Positions 1 through 10,400 of a DNA stretch of 64,000 nucleotides are shown here, in pieces. The position numbers and the translations under genes were made by a program. Within the stretch, counting starts at the first letter, position 1. Each line of letters begins with the position of its first letter. Origin of the DNA: Staphylotrichum longicolle (taxonomy: Eukaryota > Ascomycota > Sordariomycetes > Sordariales > Chaetomiaceae); the NCBI GenBank assembly GCA_019096155.1, contig JAHCVI010000001.1:13479243-13543242 (forward strand). Reading direction: 5' to 3'. The notes under the pieces were generated by a model, which was not told the origin of the DNA, did no database searches, and saw only the letters and a program-made list of their open reading frames with translations.

Positions 1-414
1 CACCGTGCGGTAGCAAGTCTAGCAACTGGGTCTTTCGACAAGCGCTCAATACCCGTAATTAGTGGTTGCCATGCAAGATGCATGCATGCCAAGCCTCTTT
101 GCATTGAGAAGCGGCGTTGATCAAAATGATGGCTCTGATCTCAACCTGAGGTTTGATCTCTTTGGGTTGACCCAATAGCGGACGTTGAAGCTGCAGATGC
201 GCGGATCAGGATATTCTAGATGTTCAGTATGTAACAACTACTTGATCAGCGCATGTTGAAAACCTCGACGTTCGGTGGGCGTTTTTGGGCTTTTGTTTTC
301 CTCCTTCACGGATCTTTATCCCCTGAGCGCATCGACATTTTTACCGAGGACTGGCCACACCCACGGACTTCCATTTCGAGTTTTTATTGGAGACGACTGC
401 CATTGCCTCTGTGC
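1..414. other. 5' flank of the MFS transporter gene
   Basis: No gene is supported here. The stretch leads into the MFS transporter start at 415 and probably holds its promoter and 5' UTR. The reading frame of the transporter is open back to an ATG at 253, so a longer N-terminus is possible, but those residues do not look like MFS sequence. Confidence 0.5.
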
Positions 415-2860
415 ATGGCCGAGCCAGAAAAGAAAGGAGAAGGCGGGGGGAGGATGGCGGCGACGCACCGCGAGGTGTATCCCGCCACGGGGAGGGCCAC
501 CGCTTCGACAAGTCTCGAAGCAGGCCGGTGCGAGCATGGCCTGATACCGGAGGTTGAGTGGAAGCCGGGGAAGAAGGAGTATGCTGTGATGCTCACCCTG
601 GCACTCATCTCCCTGATGGTGGCGTTGGATGCAACCATCTTGGTGTCGGTATTGCCAGTAAGTTTGGCCTTCGCCCTGAGGAATTAAGAGTCGGGGCTGA
701 TAGTTTGACAGAGGTTAGCAACGGATCTTGGGGGCACCGCAACGGATGCGTTCTGGGCAGGGACTTCGTACCTGCTGTCGTGTGCCGTGTGCCAACCCTT
801 CATCGCGGCGCTGTCCGACATTTTTGGGCGCAAGGAGCTGCTCGTGGCCTCGGTCATGTTCTTCACCCTCGGCACCGTGCTCTGCGCCCCCATCGCCAAA
901 GACTTCACTGTTTTCTTCGTCGGACGGTCAATTCAGGGGATCGGCGGCGGCGGCATCATCACCATGGGGCAGGTCATCTTCGCCGACATCGTTCCGCTCC
1001 GACAGCGACCGAAATACTTCTCGCTGGTGTTGGCTGCCTGGGCGCTGGGCAGTGTCCTCGGGCCGTTGATTGGGGGTTTGTTTGTGGAGCATGTCATTTG
1101 GCCGTGGTGCTTCTACATCAATGTGGGTTAGGTTTCTTGCATGTGCTCAAACGCGACTTCCAGAAGAGCAGGTTATCGCTGACAGATGGAAAATTTTCAA
1201 CTGGCACAGTTTCCCTTTTGCGCTCTCGGCCTTGTTCTCGTCCCGATCTACATCAAACTTCGGACAGTCAAAACATCGCTCTTCTCCAAGCTCTGCCGCG
1301 TCGACTGGGTGGGCGGATTTTTCTTTATCGGCGGCCTGACCAGCTTTTTGGTCGGCATCTCGTGGGCCGGCATCCAGTTCGAATGGAAGAGCGCCCAAGC
1401 GGTGACACCCATGATTATAGGCACCATCGGCGTCATCCTTGCCATCATCTGGGAGATTTACGGCACCGGCGAGCCGTTCCTTCGTCCGTCTCTGTTTTGC
1501 TCGACATCGGCTCTGGCCACCTATGCGTGCGCCTTGTTTCAAGGCTTTATTGTACGTTTCTCCTTGGCTTGGCCGCACCCCCTTCTAATACTCTAACATA
1601 TTGCAGCTCTTCTGCGCGCTTTATTACATCCCTTTTTACTTTACCGCCATCCGCTTCGAACCTCCCACGCAGTCGGGTCTGGACATATTTCCCGTCACCT
1701 GCTTTCTTCTCCCCGGCAGCATCGTCATCTCCCTGGTTACAACCCGGATTGGCCGATACCGATGGGCGATTTGGAGCGGGTGGGTGGTTACAGCATTTGG
1801 CTGTGGCCTCCTCGTGCTGCTCGACGTCGATACAAAGACTCCAGTCTGGGCTGTCATTCTCGCCATCTTTGGCATCGGTCACGGGATGCTCCTGACCAGC
1901 GTCAACATTGGGATCCAGGCCGTGAGCCACGTCGAAGACATGGGTCGTGCTGCCGCCATGTACGCTTTTATGCGTACCCTGGGTATGTCGATTGGTGTTG
2001 CCATTGGAGGGACCGTGTTCCAGAACGTCATGATCAACAAGCTCGACGAGTTGGGGCTGCCTCACAGCATTGCGCACAACTCTGAAGCCTATGTCAAGAC
2101 GCTGTCCCTCATGGACCCAAAAGACCCCGAACGCATTGCCGCGGTGCAAGCTTGTAAGCTCGCATTGTATGAAAATATGCTGAACTTGTGCTGACCGGGA
2201 TCTTCAGACCTTGCTGGCTTCCATGGCGTTTACTGGACAATTACGGGTGCGGCGATTGCTTCGTTTGCAATCAGTTTGATAATCAGACGGCACAGCATGG
2301 ACAAACTCCTCGAGTCCAAGTTCAAGCTCAAGGGAGCCCGGCCTCCGCCCCCAGCTATCATGGCCATGCCGGCGCCGCCAGCAGAATCCGATCCAACCAT
2401 GTCAACAACCAACTGCATTCCTCCCATCTACAAACGCTCGCCGGTCAGCAGCCAAACATCGTCGACCAACGACACTGAGAGCACGTACGTCGGTTCCAGT
2501 CAATCGCAAAAGTCACGCGGCTGTGGACAAGAGCTACCGAGCGACGCACAAAAAGTATCAAGTGAGAGCCAAGGGTCGAAGGGAACGCAAAAAGAACAAA
2601 GCCAAGAGCAGGATACGGAGGTTAGGGTCCAAGAACAAAGCCACTGCGACAACGGAGAGGAAGCGGCAGAAAAGCGCGAACGTCACCATGCCGACGACCA
2701 GAGAGCGACGCAGGAACTGGCCATCGTGGCTTATAACATCCAGCCCGGGGGCAGGGTGGCTCATGTGAACGTCTTCCGACAAGCTGCCGAGTTCTCCTAT
2801 GGCCTCGATACATGGGACCATGAGCACCGCGACAGGCCAGATCGCCCCGCAAGCCGATGA
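415..2860 (+). CDS. MFS multidrug/toxin exporter, DHA2-like (14 TM type)
   Basis: Proton-driven drug or metabolite exporter of the plasma membrane (family inference). Five exons: 415-657, 712-1122, 1210-1551, 1607-2153 and 2208-2860, giving about 731 aa. All joins restore a continuous frame with GT..AG ends. The first TM segment contains LDATILVSVLP, followed by LGGTATDAFWAGTSYLL, the loop 2-3 signature DIFGRKELL, and GRSIQGIGGGG, all typical of fungal MDR/Tri12-like transporters. The hydrophobic core ends near LIIRRHSMDKLLESKF. A tail of about 190 residues, rich in Ser, Gln, Lys and Glu, follows in the same exon, which is long for the family. An upstream in-frame ATG at 253 and a downstream one at 454 are alternative starts; 415 is chosen because the residues after it look like a normal cytosolic N-terminus. 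Confidence 0.88.
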
Positions 2861-3851
2861 GTCTGAGCGCCTCCACTTCAGAGGATGACTCCATCTCATA
2901 AGCGAGACCAAAGAAACAGCGTCGTATCCAGCAAAGTTGCTTGCGCGTGGGCAATCGAGAGCTGAATACCGCGGTGTTTTGATGTCCGAGCCTCCGAGGT
3001 CCTGGATTGGAGCCACGGAGAGGTAGTTGGGGTTGAAGGTGAAATGTTGTTGGGCACAACAGAACCTTGATGTTGGCGTCGGAGTTTTGGGAAAACATTG
3101 GATAGAGTCATTGGCGCAGATTCCTTCTCATAATACTAATACCAGATGATACACCTGTGATCGTATCCTGCCGTCTTGCTTGATGCGAGCAGCCCTAACC
3201 CTGAATCCTTCATGGGCACAGACCACTTGCCCTTTTCTCTGCGGCCAGACAGCATGCGCGAAGCTGGTTGGCTGTCTCAAAATATCCTCGGACAAGGCCC
3301 GGCCCCACACCCGGCTCGCCCGGGCCGACCTGGCAGCCTGGGTCTTCGCCCACGGTCCACTTCCCCGTTTCCTCGTCTCACATCAGTTGGAGACCCTTTC
3401 ACACAGGGTCGGGCCGGGCCTTGACCTCAAGATTGCTAGCTCTGAAATGAGTTTCATGGTCGTCTGGTCTATGCAATCCTAAGTTGGTGTTGCCCTCCTG
3501 GCCCCGTCAGAACCTAATGTGTTCCCTCCCGGGCCGCAGGGGTGAATTGCCTCCAGCCTTGAGGCGTCTGAACTCCGGCCCCGGTCATTCCAACATGGCT
3601 GGCGGGTTTCACCATGGCCATAGGAAGATTGACGCTCTCGTTGCTTCTCGTCCGATCTCCTATAAGAACCTTGTCGATCCTCTGCCGATCCTTTGTCTTG
3701 TTCATTCTTCATCAGACGACTCACTATCTACTCGTACTGGAGCCAGTTCGAAGCGACAATCACTAGCCCAGTTGAGAGTTTTACAGCTATTCAGCCTCCA
3801 ATCCAAAACAAGCCAACCCCCTCGTCCCAAATCTTCTTCTACTAAACCAAG
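2861..3851. other. Intergenic: MFS 3' side and CFEM gene promoter
   Basis: About 1 kb without a supported gene. A TATA-like TATAAGA near 3661 and a pyrimidine-rich run just before the ATG at 3852 are consistent with the promoter of the CFEM gene. A GC-rich patch lies near 3300-3420. Open frames here lack recognisable protein features. Confidence 0.45.
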
Positions 3852-4547
3852 ATGCATCTCCCCCTCACCTCCACCATCCTCCTCCTCCTCCCCCTCACCT
3901 CCGCCGCCCGCAGTCACGTCCACGGTCACAACCACGCCCACGCCCACCCCAACAATAACAACCCCCGCGGCGTCACGGACAAAGTCAAAGGCCTCTTCGG
4001 CGACCCCGTCGCCATGATCAACGACCTGCCCCCTTGCATGCGCCTCTGCGCCTCCATCGGCACCTTCAGCGCCGCCTGCCTCGTCGACACCGACGACCCC
4101 ATCGAGCAGCAAAACAGCGACTACCTCGCCTGCCTGTGCGCCAACGGCGGCGCCAAGTGGGAGAACGGGACCAGGGAGTGCTTCGAGCCCAGCGTGGACG
4201 ATGACGACGGCAGCGGCAAGAACAAGACAACCAATATCCAGCTGCCGTCGTCGGGCAAGGAGTGCAAGCTCAACAAGGACTACGATGAGGGGAAGGTGAC
4301 GGAGGTGTGCAAGGCGGTGGCCGAGAAGCCGGACAAGACGAACGAGACGGCCACGGCAATCCTGGACATGGTGGATAAGGATATGTGGGGCGAAGTTGAG
4401 ATCAAGATGAAGAAGCTGAAGGAGGAGAAGGCGGGGAACGCCACCAGCAGCGGTGCTGCGGCTGCTGCTGGAGGGGCTGGGGGGGCGAGGATGGTTGGTG
4501 GGTTGGTGCTGGTGGCTGCTGTTGGGTGCGCTGTCGCGCTGCTTTGA
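3852..4547 (+). CDS. CFEM-domain GPI-anchored surface protein
   Basis: Secreted, probably membrane- or wall-anchored protein of 231 aa in one exon. Residues 1-19 form a signal peptide (MHLPLTSTILLLLPLTSAA), followed by a His/Asn-rich linker. The CFEM-like domain starts at LPPCMRLC (about residue 60). Eight cysteines in the fungal CFEM order can be seen: C-x3-C, AAC, CLC, REC, KEC and EVC. The spacing between the sixth and seventh is stretched by an acidic DDDDGSGK insert. The C-terminus is Ala/Gly-rich and ends in a hydrophobic tail (GGLVLVAAVGCAVALL) after small residues, as in a GPI attachment signal. Members of the family take part in haem/iron uptake, adhesion or host interaction; which applies here cannot be told. 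Confidence 0.85.
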   Translation: MHLPLTSTILLLLPLTSAARSHVHGHNHAHAHPNNNNPRGVTDKVKGLFGDPVAMINDLPPCMRLCASIGTFSAACLVDTDDPIEQQNSDYLACLCANGGAKWENGTRECFEPSVDDDDGSGKNKTTNIQLPSSGKECKLNKDYDEGKVTEVCKAVAEKPDKTNETATAILDMVDKDMWGEVEIKMKKLKEEKAGNATSSGAAAAAGGAGGARMVGGLVLVAAVGCAVALL

Positions 4548-5238
4548 GAGATGAGGGTGATGCCGGGAAGCGTTGGGTGTGGGCATTTTGTTGTTTACGG
4601 CGTTTTCCATAGAGACGGGTTTTTGTTGGGTTTGTTTGCGGCGCGGGTATTCGTGGGTTGTCAGTTGTTTCTGCTTGTGTGTTCTTGTCTGGTATTCTGT
4701 CTGCCATAGATCGCCTGGGCCCACTGGCTTGGTGAGCAAGAGTTCATACATTCATGCATTTGCTTTCTGAGCAAATATGTTGTGTTATCAGACTACGTGT
4801 ACATCTCAAGCTGCCTCGGAATACCCCCACACATTTTCCTTGACATAAGCCTGTACATGGCTCATACAACAGCCATCAATCTGTAAAAGATCTCCTTATC
4901 CTCGCCCCCAGCCCAGATCAGGAGTTACACCCTTAGTCTGCGGCAGTGAAGGACTAACGGTGGCAGAATAAGAAACCCCCCTATGTAGTTCTTGGACCGG
5001 TGGTTCTCTGCCGGTGTTGCTTTTATTCTTAACTCGGGCCGCGTTCTGTGAGAAGACGGCCTTTCCATGGACTGCTTGTTATGAGAGACGAACAGTCGGT
5101 AGTGAGTATGCTGTAAGTTGGCTAGCCTGTCAACATGCCTTTCGAAACAACTTGGTTGCCGATGACTTGGACTGCATGAGTTACTCATACGCGAACGGGA
5201 CGGTACACGTATGGTTCGTGCAGGTAAACCCCATGGAT
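4548..5238. other. Intergenic between convergent genes
   Basis: The 3' ends of the CFEM gene (plus) and the CCCH gene (minus) face each other here. I see no gene, RNA or repeat; the space should hold the two 3' UTRs and polyadenylation signals. Confidence 0.5.
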
Positions 5239-6765
5239 CTACCCGCTTGTGGTACTGCTCGGGGTACCGCTACTCGGCTTGCGGCCCTGCTTGGGAACAC
5301 TGGGAACGTAGCGCGCCACAGCTGGAGCCTCAAGATGGGAGAGATATGGCAGCTTGCAGTACACCTTGCCGCCGCGGTGCTTACACTCTGAGTTTTGGCA
5401 AATGTGCCCGTGGGTGCAGCCCTCCAATCGGCACGCTCCACGGCGCGGGCAAGGCTGGGAGCGGGCGAGCGATTCCAAAGCCGGCAGGAACTCCGGCTCC
5501 AGGGGTTCGTGATCGTATTCACATCGATCACCTGCGTCGCAGGACCCTTGGAGATGGAAGCTGTTGCACACGCGCCGCTTGTCGACGCGGGCCTTTAGGC
5601 GGCTCATCACGTCGGGATTGATGGGCGGCAGGTAGGGATCGAGGCGGTAGTTGTTATCGTTCACGGCAACGCAACCAGGGGGTATGTCATCCTTCTGTGG
5701 GAGCTTGGCCAAGAACGTGGGGTTTTGCAGAGACGGACCCAGGGATGGTGTCCCATTAGTTGGGGCAGACGAGGGGGTGGGTGACGGCAGATCTGGGTAC
5801 TGCCGCGCGGGTTTCGCGTCCACCGGGGGATTGACATGCAGCATTTTGCAGGACTTGCCATACCGGCACTTTCCAAGCGAGTGGAACAAGCAGACAGGCC
5901 TTTGGTTATCGGTGTTCCCTGAGCCTGGCGTAAAGGATTGCTTCGCGGGCGAGGGTGGCGGCTGCGTGGGTGTAGAGATGGGCTTCCCGCTCGTGCCCGC
6001 AGTACTGGGATAGTGCACGTTACCATCGAGGGGTGAATGCCGGAAAACGCCGCGGAACTCTTCAATCCCCATGCCCAGCTTCGTAAATTCGTCGTGAAAC
6101 CTGATGCCGGGCGTATTGACGAGAGTGAACTTGGAGCTGTTGCCCATGAAGGGCGTAAGCTCAGAAATGTAGCCGACGTCGTGGCATGCGGCAAAGTAGA
6201 TGTGCTTGCACTGGGAACTGTCGGCGTAGAGACGGATCAAGGCGCGGAGCTTGAAGTCTGCGTTCTCCTTCAGCTGTCCAGCATCAACAAACTCGGTGAG
6301 GCCGTACGAGCGGTTGAAGCTGGCGATGAACGGGGCAAGCGACCGGCTGTCGGCGCCGACTACACCAGTTTTGGATAGCACTTTAGACAGGCCGAAGACA
6401 TTGGCGTAGATGCGCACCATGACCTGGCAGTGCTCGAGACCTTTGCGTCGCAGACTGGCCTTGACCTCGTCGTTGAGGGCCTGGGCAGCCGCACTGCCAC
6501 CCTCTGCGCGCTTGGAGAGGTAGTCATCGTTGAAGACATAGCCATCGCCGTCAACCAGGACCAGTACGAACGGGTTGCGCTCCTGGTCTTTGGCCATCTG
6601 CTTGTACTTTTCTCTCGACTCGCGCTCTTCTTCGTAGTCGCTCTTGAGTCGCTTGTAGTCCTCGATCATAACCGAATATTGGTCGAGCAGTTTTGACAAT
6701 GCATCGCTCCGCTTGTAGTCTGCGAGCTGGGCCGCAGCCCGTTCAATCTCTGGGTCGCTCAACAT
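5239..6765 (-). CDS. CCCH zinc-finger protein with NYN/PIN-like N-terminal domain
   Basis: Single-exon gene, 508 aa, probably an RNA-binding regulator. Residues 1-65 form a charged coiled coil (KYKQMAKDQERNP). Next comes an alpha/beta domain beginning FVLVLVDGDGYVFND, with conserved Asp residues as in fungal NYN/PIN-like domains (DUF7923-type, recalled rather than searched). After a Pro/Ser/Thr linker there are CCCH fingers: C-x7-C-x5-C-x3-H (CLFHSLGKCRYGKSCKMLH), C-x8-C-x5-C-x3-H (CNSFHLQGSCDAGDRCEYDH), and a tighter pair starting at CPRRGAC. The C-terminus is low-complexity Ser/Thr/Gly. Complete orthologues with this layout are common in Pezizomycotina. It lies tandem to POL2 on the minus strand; the intergenic distance of 649 nt suggests its own promoter. 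Confidence 0.85.
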   Translation of the reverse strand: MLSDPEIERAAAQLADYKRSDALSKLLDQYSVMIEDYKRLKSDYEEERESREKYKQMAKDQERNPFVLVLVDGDGYVFNDDYLSKRAEGGSAAAQALNDEVKASLRRKGLEHCQVMVRIYANVFGLSKVLSKTGVVGADSRSLAPFIASFNRSYGLTEFVDAGQLKENADFKLRALIRLYADSSQCKHIYFAACHDVGYISELTPFMGNSSKFTLVNTPGIRFHDEFTKLGMGIEEFRGVFRHSPLDGNVHYPSTAGTSGKPISTPTQPPPSPAKQSFTPGSGNTDNQRPVCLFHSLGKCRYGKSCKMLHVNPPVDAKPARQYPDLPSPTPSSAPTNGTPSLGPSLQNPTFLAKLPQKDDIPPGCVAVNDNNYRLDPYLPPINPDVMSRLKARVDKRRVCNSFHLQGSCDAGDRCEYDHEPLEPEFLPALESLARSQPCPRRGACRLEGCTHGHICQNSECKHRGGKVYCKLPYLSHLEAPAVARYVPSVPKQGRKPSSGTPSSTTSG

Positions 6766-7414
6766 GGTTCCTGTCGCAGCAGACGACCGCTGATGCCGCT
6801 ATTCACCATCGGCGGGGTCAGCTCTCCGTTCGATCCGAGCAGGCGTCTAGGAGTGTAGGGGAGAGGCCAGAGGGCATTTACCTAAGGTACCTTATCCAAT
6901 CTAACGTGGTCGCCGGAAAATTGGGTAGCAGTCGTCGCTGCCCATCGGTGGAGAGATGGATGACAACAGAACACACCAGAAGTACAAAGAAGAGAAGCGT
7001 ATGGTTCAGTTCACTGAGCTCCGATTGCTGCTCGGGAGCAAACAAGCCAAAAGCGGTGAGTTCAGGCAGGAACACGAATCCCACGTCAATCACTGGCCGA
7101 CCCCACTAACATGGCGTTTTTGGGCACTAACGTTCATAACAGTGGAGGTGTCGGCATGCCACCGAGCAGTGCTCCAAGATGCAAACGGGCAGCAGCGAGA
7201 GGCAGCGGAACCAATTGGAAAGAAGAGACGGGTTGAACAAAGAACCAGCATGGTTCAGAATGACACCTCTACCTTTGCTCACTTTCTCTCCAGAAACAAG
7301 GAATACGTCACGCAACACCACGATTCGACAGTGTGAAAGGAAACAACGCCAATTCCCATTCCAAATACTGCCCGTAATACACGGCCTGGATAAACAAAAC
7401 CTCAACTGTGTCCC
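6766..7414. other. Intergenic: CCCH gene promoter and POL2 3' UTR
   Basis: Separates two minus-strand genes. It should contain the promoter of the CCCH gene and the POL2 3' end. No gene, RNA or repeat is visible. Confidence 0.5.
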
Positions 7415-10400
7415 TCACAGACCCCCCACAACCCCCTCCACCACGTCCCCCAGCATCCTCAACCCGTAGAACCTCGCCACATTCCCATACACCCCCAGCC
7501 GTCTCATCACCTCCCCCCTCCCCACGCTCTCTTTCCACTCCCCGCTGCACGTACAGTGCTCCATAAACTCATTCACCCGCAGCGCGCCGCACCGTCCGCA
7601 CTTCAGGTCCTGGCTCGTCCACTGCACCACCAGCGCCTCCACCTCGCCCAGCAGCCGCTCCTCCACCTCGTTCCGGTCGTACTCTTGCTCGCAGTACCCG
7701 CACCGCCAGCTCCACGCCCGCCCGCCGCCGTCCGCCCCAGACGAGCCGTTGGCGTTGGCGGCGGGCAGCAGGTCCTCGTCGCGGCACAGATCCAGGTCGC
7801 GCGCCATGGTGCAGTTGTCGCAGCTCAGCTGCGCCAGCTTGAGGGACTCGGACGGGTTCTGGAACGTGCCCTCGCGCGAGAACTCGCGGATGTCGAAGAG
7901 GGCGAGGAGCTCCTTGCGCAGCAGCCGCGCCTCGAGCGTGATGTTCTTGTCGAGCGAGAGGACCTGCATGAGGGACTTGACGAGTTCGAGGACCGGGTTG
8001 GCCGAGGAGGAGGCCGGTGTGGCTTTGTCTTTGCTGTTGTTGTTGTTGTTGGCGGAGGAGGATGAGGATGGGGTGAGGTGCGCGAGGTGCGAGCCCGGGA
8101 GGAGGGGGAAGGTGTAATCGCCTGCGAGCTCGGGGTGGAGGAGCTCGCGCTTTTGGGTGCTGATGAGGCCGGTGATCTCCTTCTTGAGCGGTTTCTCGAA
8201 GGCTTTGCCGAGGATGATTTGGCCCGGGGCGCCTTCGGCGAGGGAGGCGTTGGTGCCGTTGTTGCGGATGGGGAGCTGTGTCAGGCGCGGGGTCGCGGTC
8301 GGGTCGGAGCCCGTGGCGGGGCGTTTGATGCTGTGCATGAGCTCGATGAATTCGACGACCCAGTCGCGGAACGTAGGCTGCAGGCGGATGGGGAGGAAGG
8401 TTGCCATCTGCCAGTGCATGATCATTTGCAGGTCTTGCTCGTCCCGCTCGACGACCTGCTGGCAGGCTTTGCCGCCGTAGTTGAACTCGTCATACCACAC
8501 GAGGTAGTCCCAGTATTCCTTGATCTCGAGGTCGATGAAGTGGAAGAGAGGCTTTCCCTTGATGCTCTTGAGGATGTACTGCGCATAGGCGTAGGCGTTG
8601 CCAACCTCGGACTTGGTCGTCTGGAGCAGCAGGCGGTTCGGGCTGGCGTAGATGACCTGGGAGCCGACCCTGCGGAAGTCGGCCATGAGCTGGAGGAGTG
8701 CTTTTCGACTCATCATCTGCACGTAGTAGTGCAGAGCACGGTCGTACAGGCACGAGGCTGGTGACTCGACCCAGCGGACAAGGTGCTGGACCATGACATC
8801 GGCCATCGTCGACCCCTTGCAAGCCTCGGTCCACCAAGACTTGACCATCTCTCGCAAGACCTGCACGCCTGCGTTTGCAAATGCATTCTCCGCGAGCGAA
8901 GCGTCATTTCCGTCGCCAGACCCATCGCCCGCCGGGTTGAACGAGATGCTATCAGCGCCCTCGAGTTCGTTGATGAGAGACGAGGTCAGGATGGTATTGA
9001 TCGCGAGGTTTCGGACCTCCAGGTCAACGCAAACCGAAGCGAAGGTGCCGGGGTTGTTGACGGACGGCATCTGGACCTGATCAAGCGGCCCGACGACATC
9101 GTCCTTCTCGTACCCTGCGTGGTCGGGTCGCGGACTAGGCGACCACCACAAGACGACATTGTTGGCCTGCAAGCGGCGAGCGTAGGCGACATCGATCAAG
9201 AACCGAGGGTCGTCGCGCTCCAAGTTGCACAGCGGCACATCACCGTACTTGGCCAGAGCCGTGAGATGGTGGATCCAGGAGCCCAGGCTCAGGTAGTGGT
9301 TGACCAAGCGACGCGCAACCACCGTCTGCCACCCCAGAGGCGGCAAGGAGCTGTCAGCTTGATCGTACCGGAGCGGCAGGACCGGGAACTCTCCGAGGAT
9401 CGGGATGTCGTGCACGAGGAGGTTGCGCTGAGAAGATTGGATGACCATCATGGTAGGCCCGGACTCGTCCTTCTTCATCTTCTTGACGACGTCGCCAACC
9501 TCGAGGAACGCCTTGCGGCGCGTGGTCACCTGCGTGACCTTGAAGGCCAACTTCTCCTGATATGGGAAACATTCCTGCCAGTTGGAGTCGGCTCCCTCCT
9601 CGCGGCTCCTACGCGCGAGGAAGTCCGAGTACAGCTTGGCAATGTTTGGTAGATCCTGGCCACCATCTTTGCTCTTCTGTTGGATGATGATATGGGCGCG
9701 ATCACCCGTCGTGGAGAAGAGCCCAAATATTTGACGCTCGCCCGCGCTGATGTGGGAGAGGTAAATGTACGACATGCGCGTCCCTTCAAGATAGGGTCTG
9801 GGTTTGGTTGGCTTGGTCAAGCTGGCAAGATCGAAGCCTTGGTCAAGGCCCTTGCCAAGCACACCGGCCTGGCTCTGGTCGATGGTGCAGCGGTTGCCGA
9901 GCTGCAGGACCGCGCGGAGGTTCAGCGGGAGCTGCTTCTCGTAGACGCCTTCGACGCTGGGGTGGTTGAACAGCAGCGAGAACTTTTCTGACTCGGCGAA
10001 GTAGATCTCCTCCGACACAGTGAGCTTGAAAAGGTGCACGGATGAATGGCCGTTGGGGAGCGTGTGGCTGACTTGCTCAACGTGGCAGCCATCGACCACA
10101 ATGTCCGGTAGCTCCTTGCTCTTTAGGTTGAGGAAGACCTGTCGTGGGACGTTGATTTTGACTGTGTGGATCTTGGAGTCGATGAGCACGTAGGCGAGCA
10201 CGATGCCGGGCGTGTCGGTTGCCCTGAGCTGCAGCACCTGCCATGTCCCCCTAAACGTTATCTCGGCTTGGTTGCGGAACGTTTGTTGGATGTTGCTTTG
10301 GATGTTTCCGCGTCTGTCGCCGAAAAGGTGTCTCCGCCGTGCTCGCGCCTGTTTCTGGAGCTTCCACTTCAACTTTTGATACTCCAGGAATGCTGGATAG

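Noticed and set aside
558..1895. A 445-codon plus-strand frame
   Set aside because: It is a shifted frame of the MFS gene; it ignores the introns, and its composition (His/Arg/Cys-rich) is that of a shadow frame.
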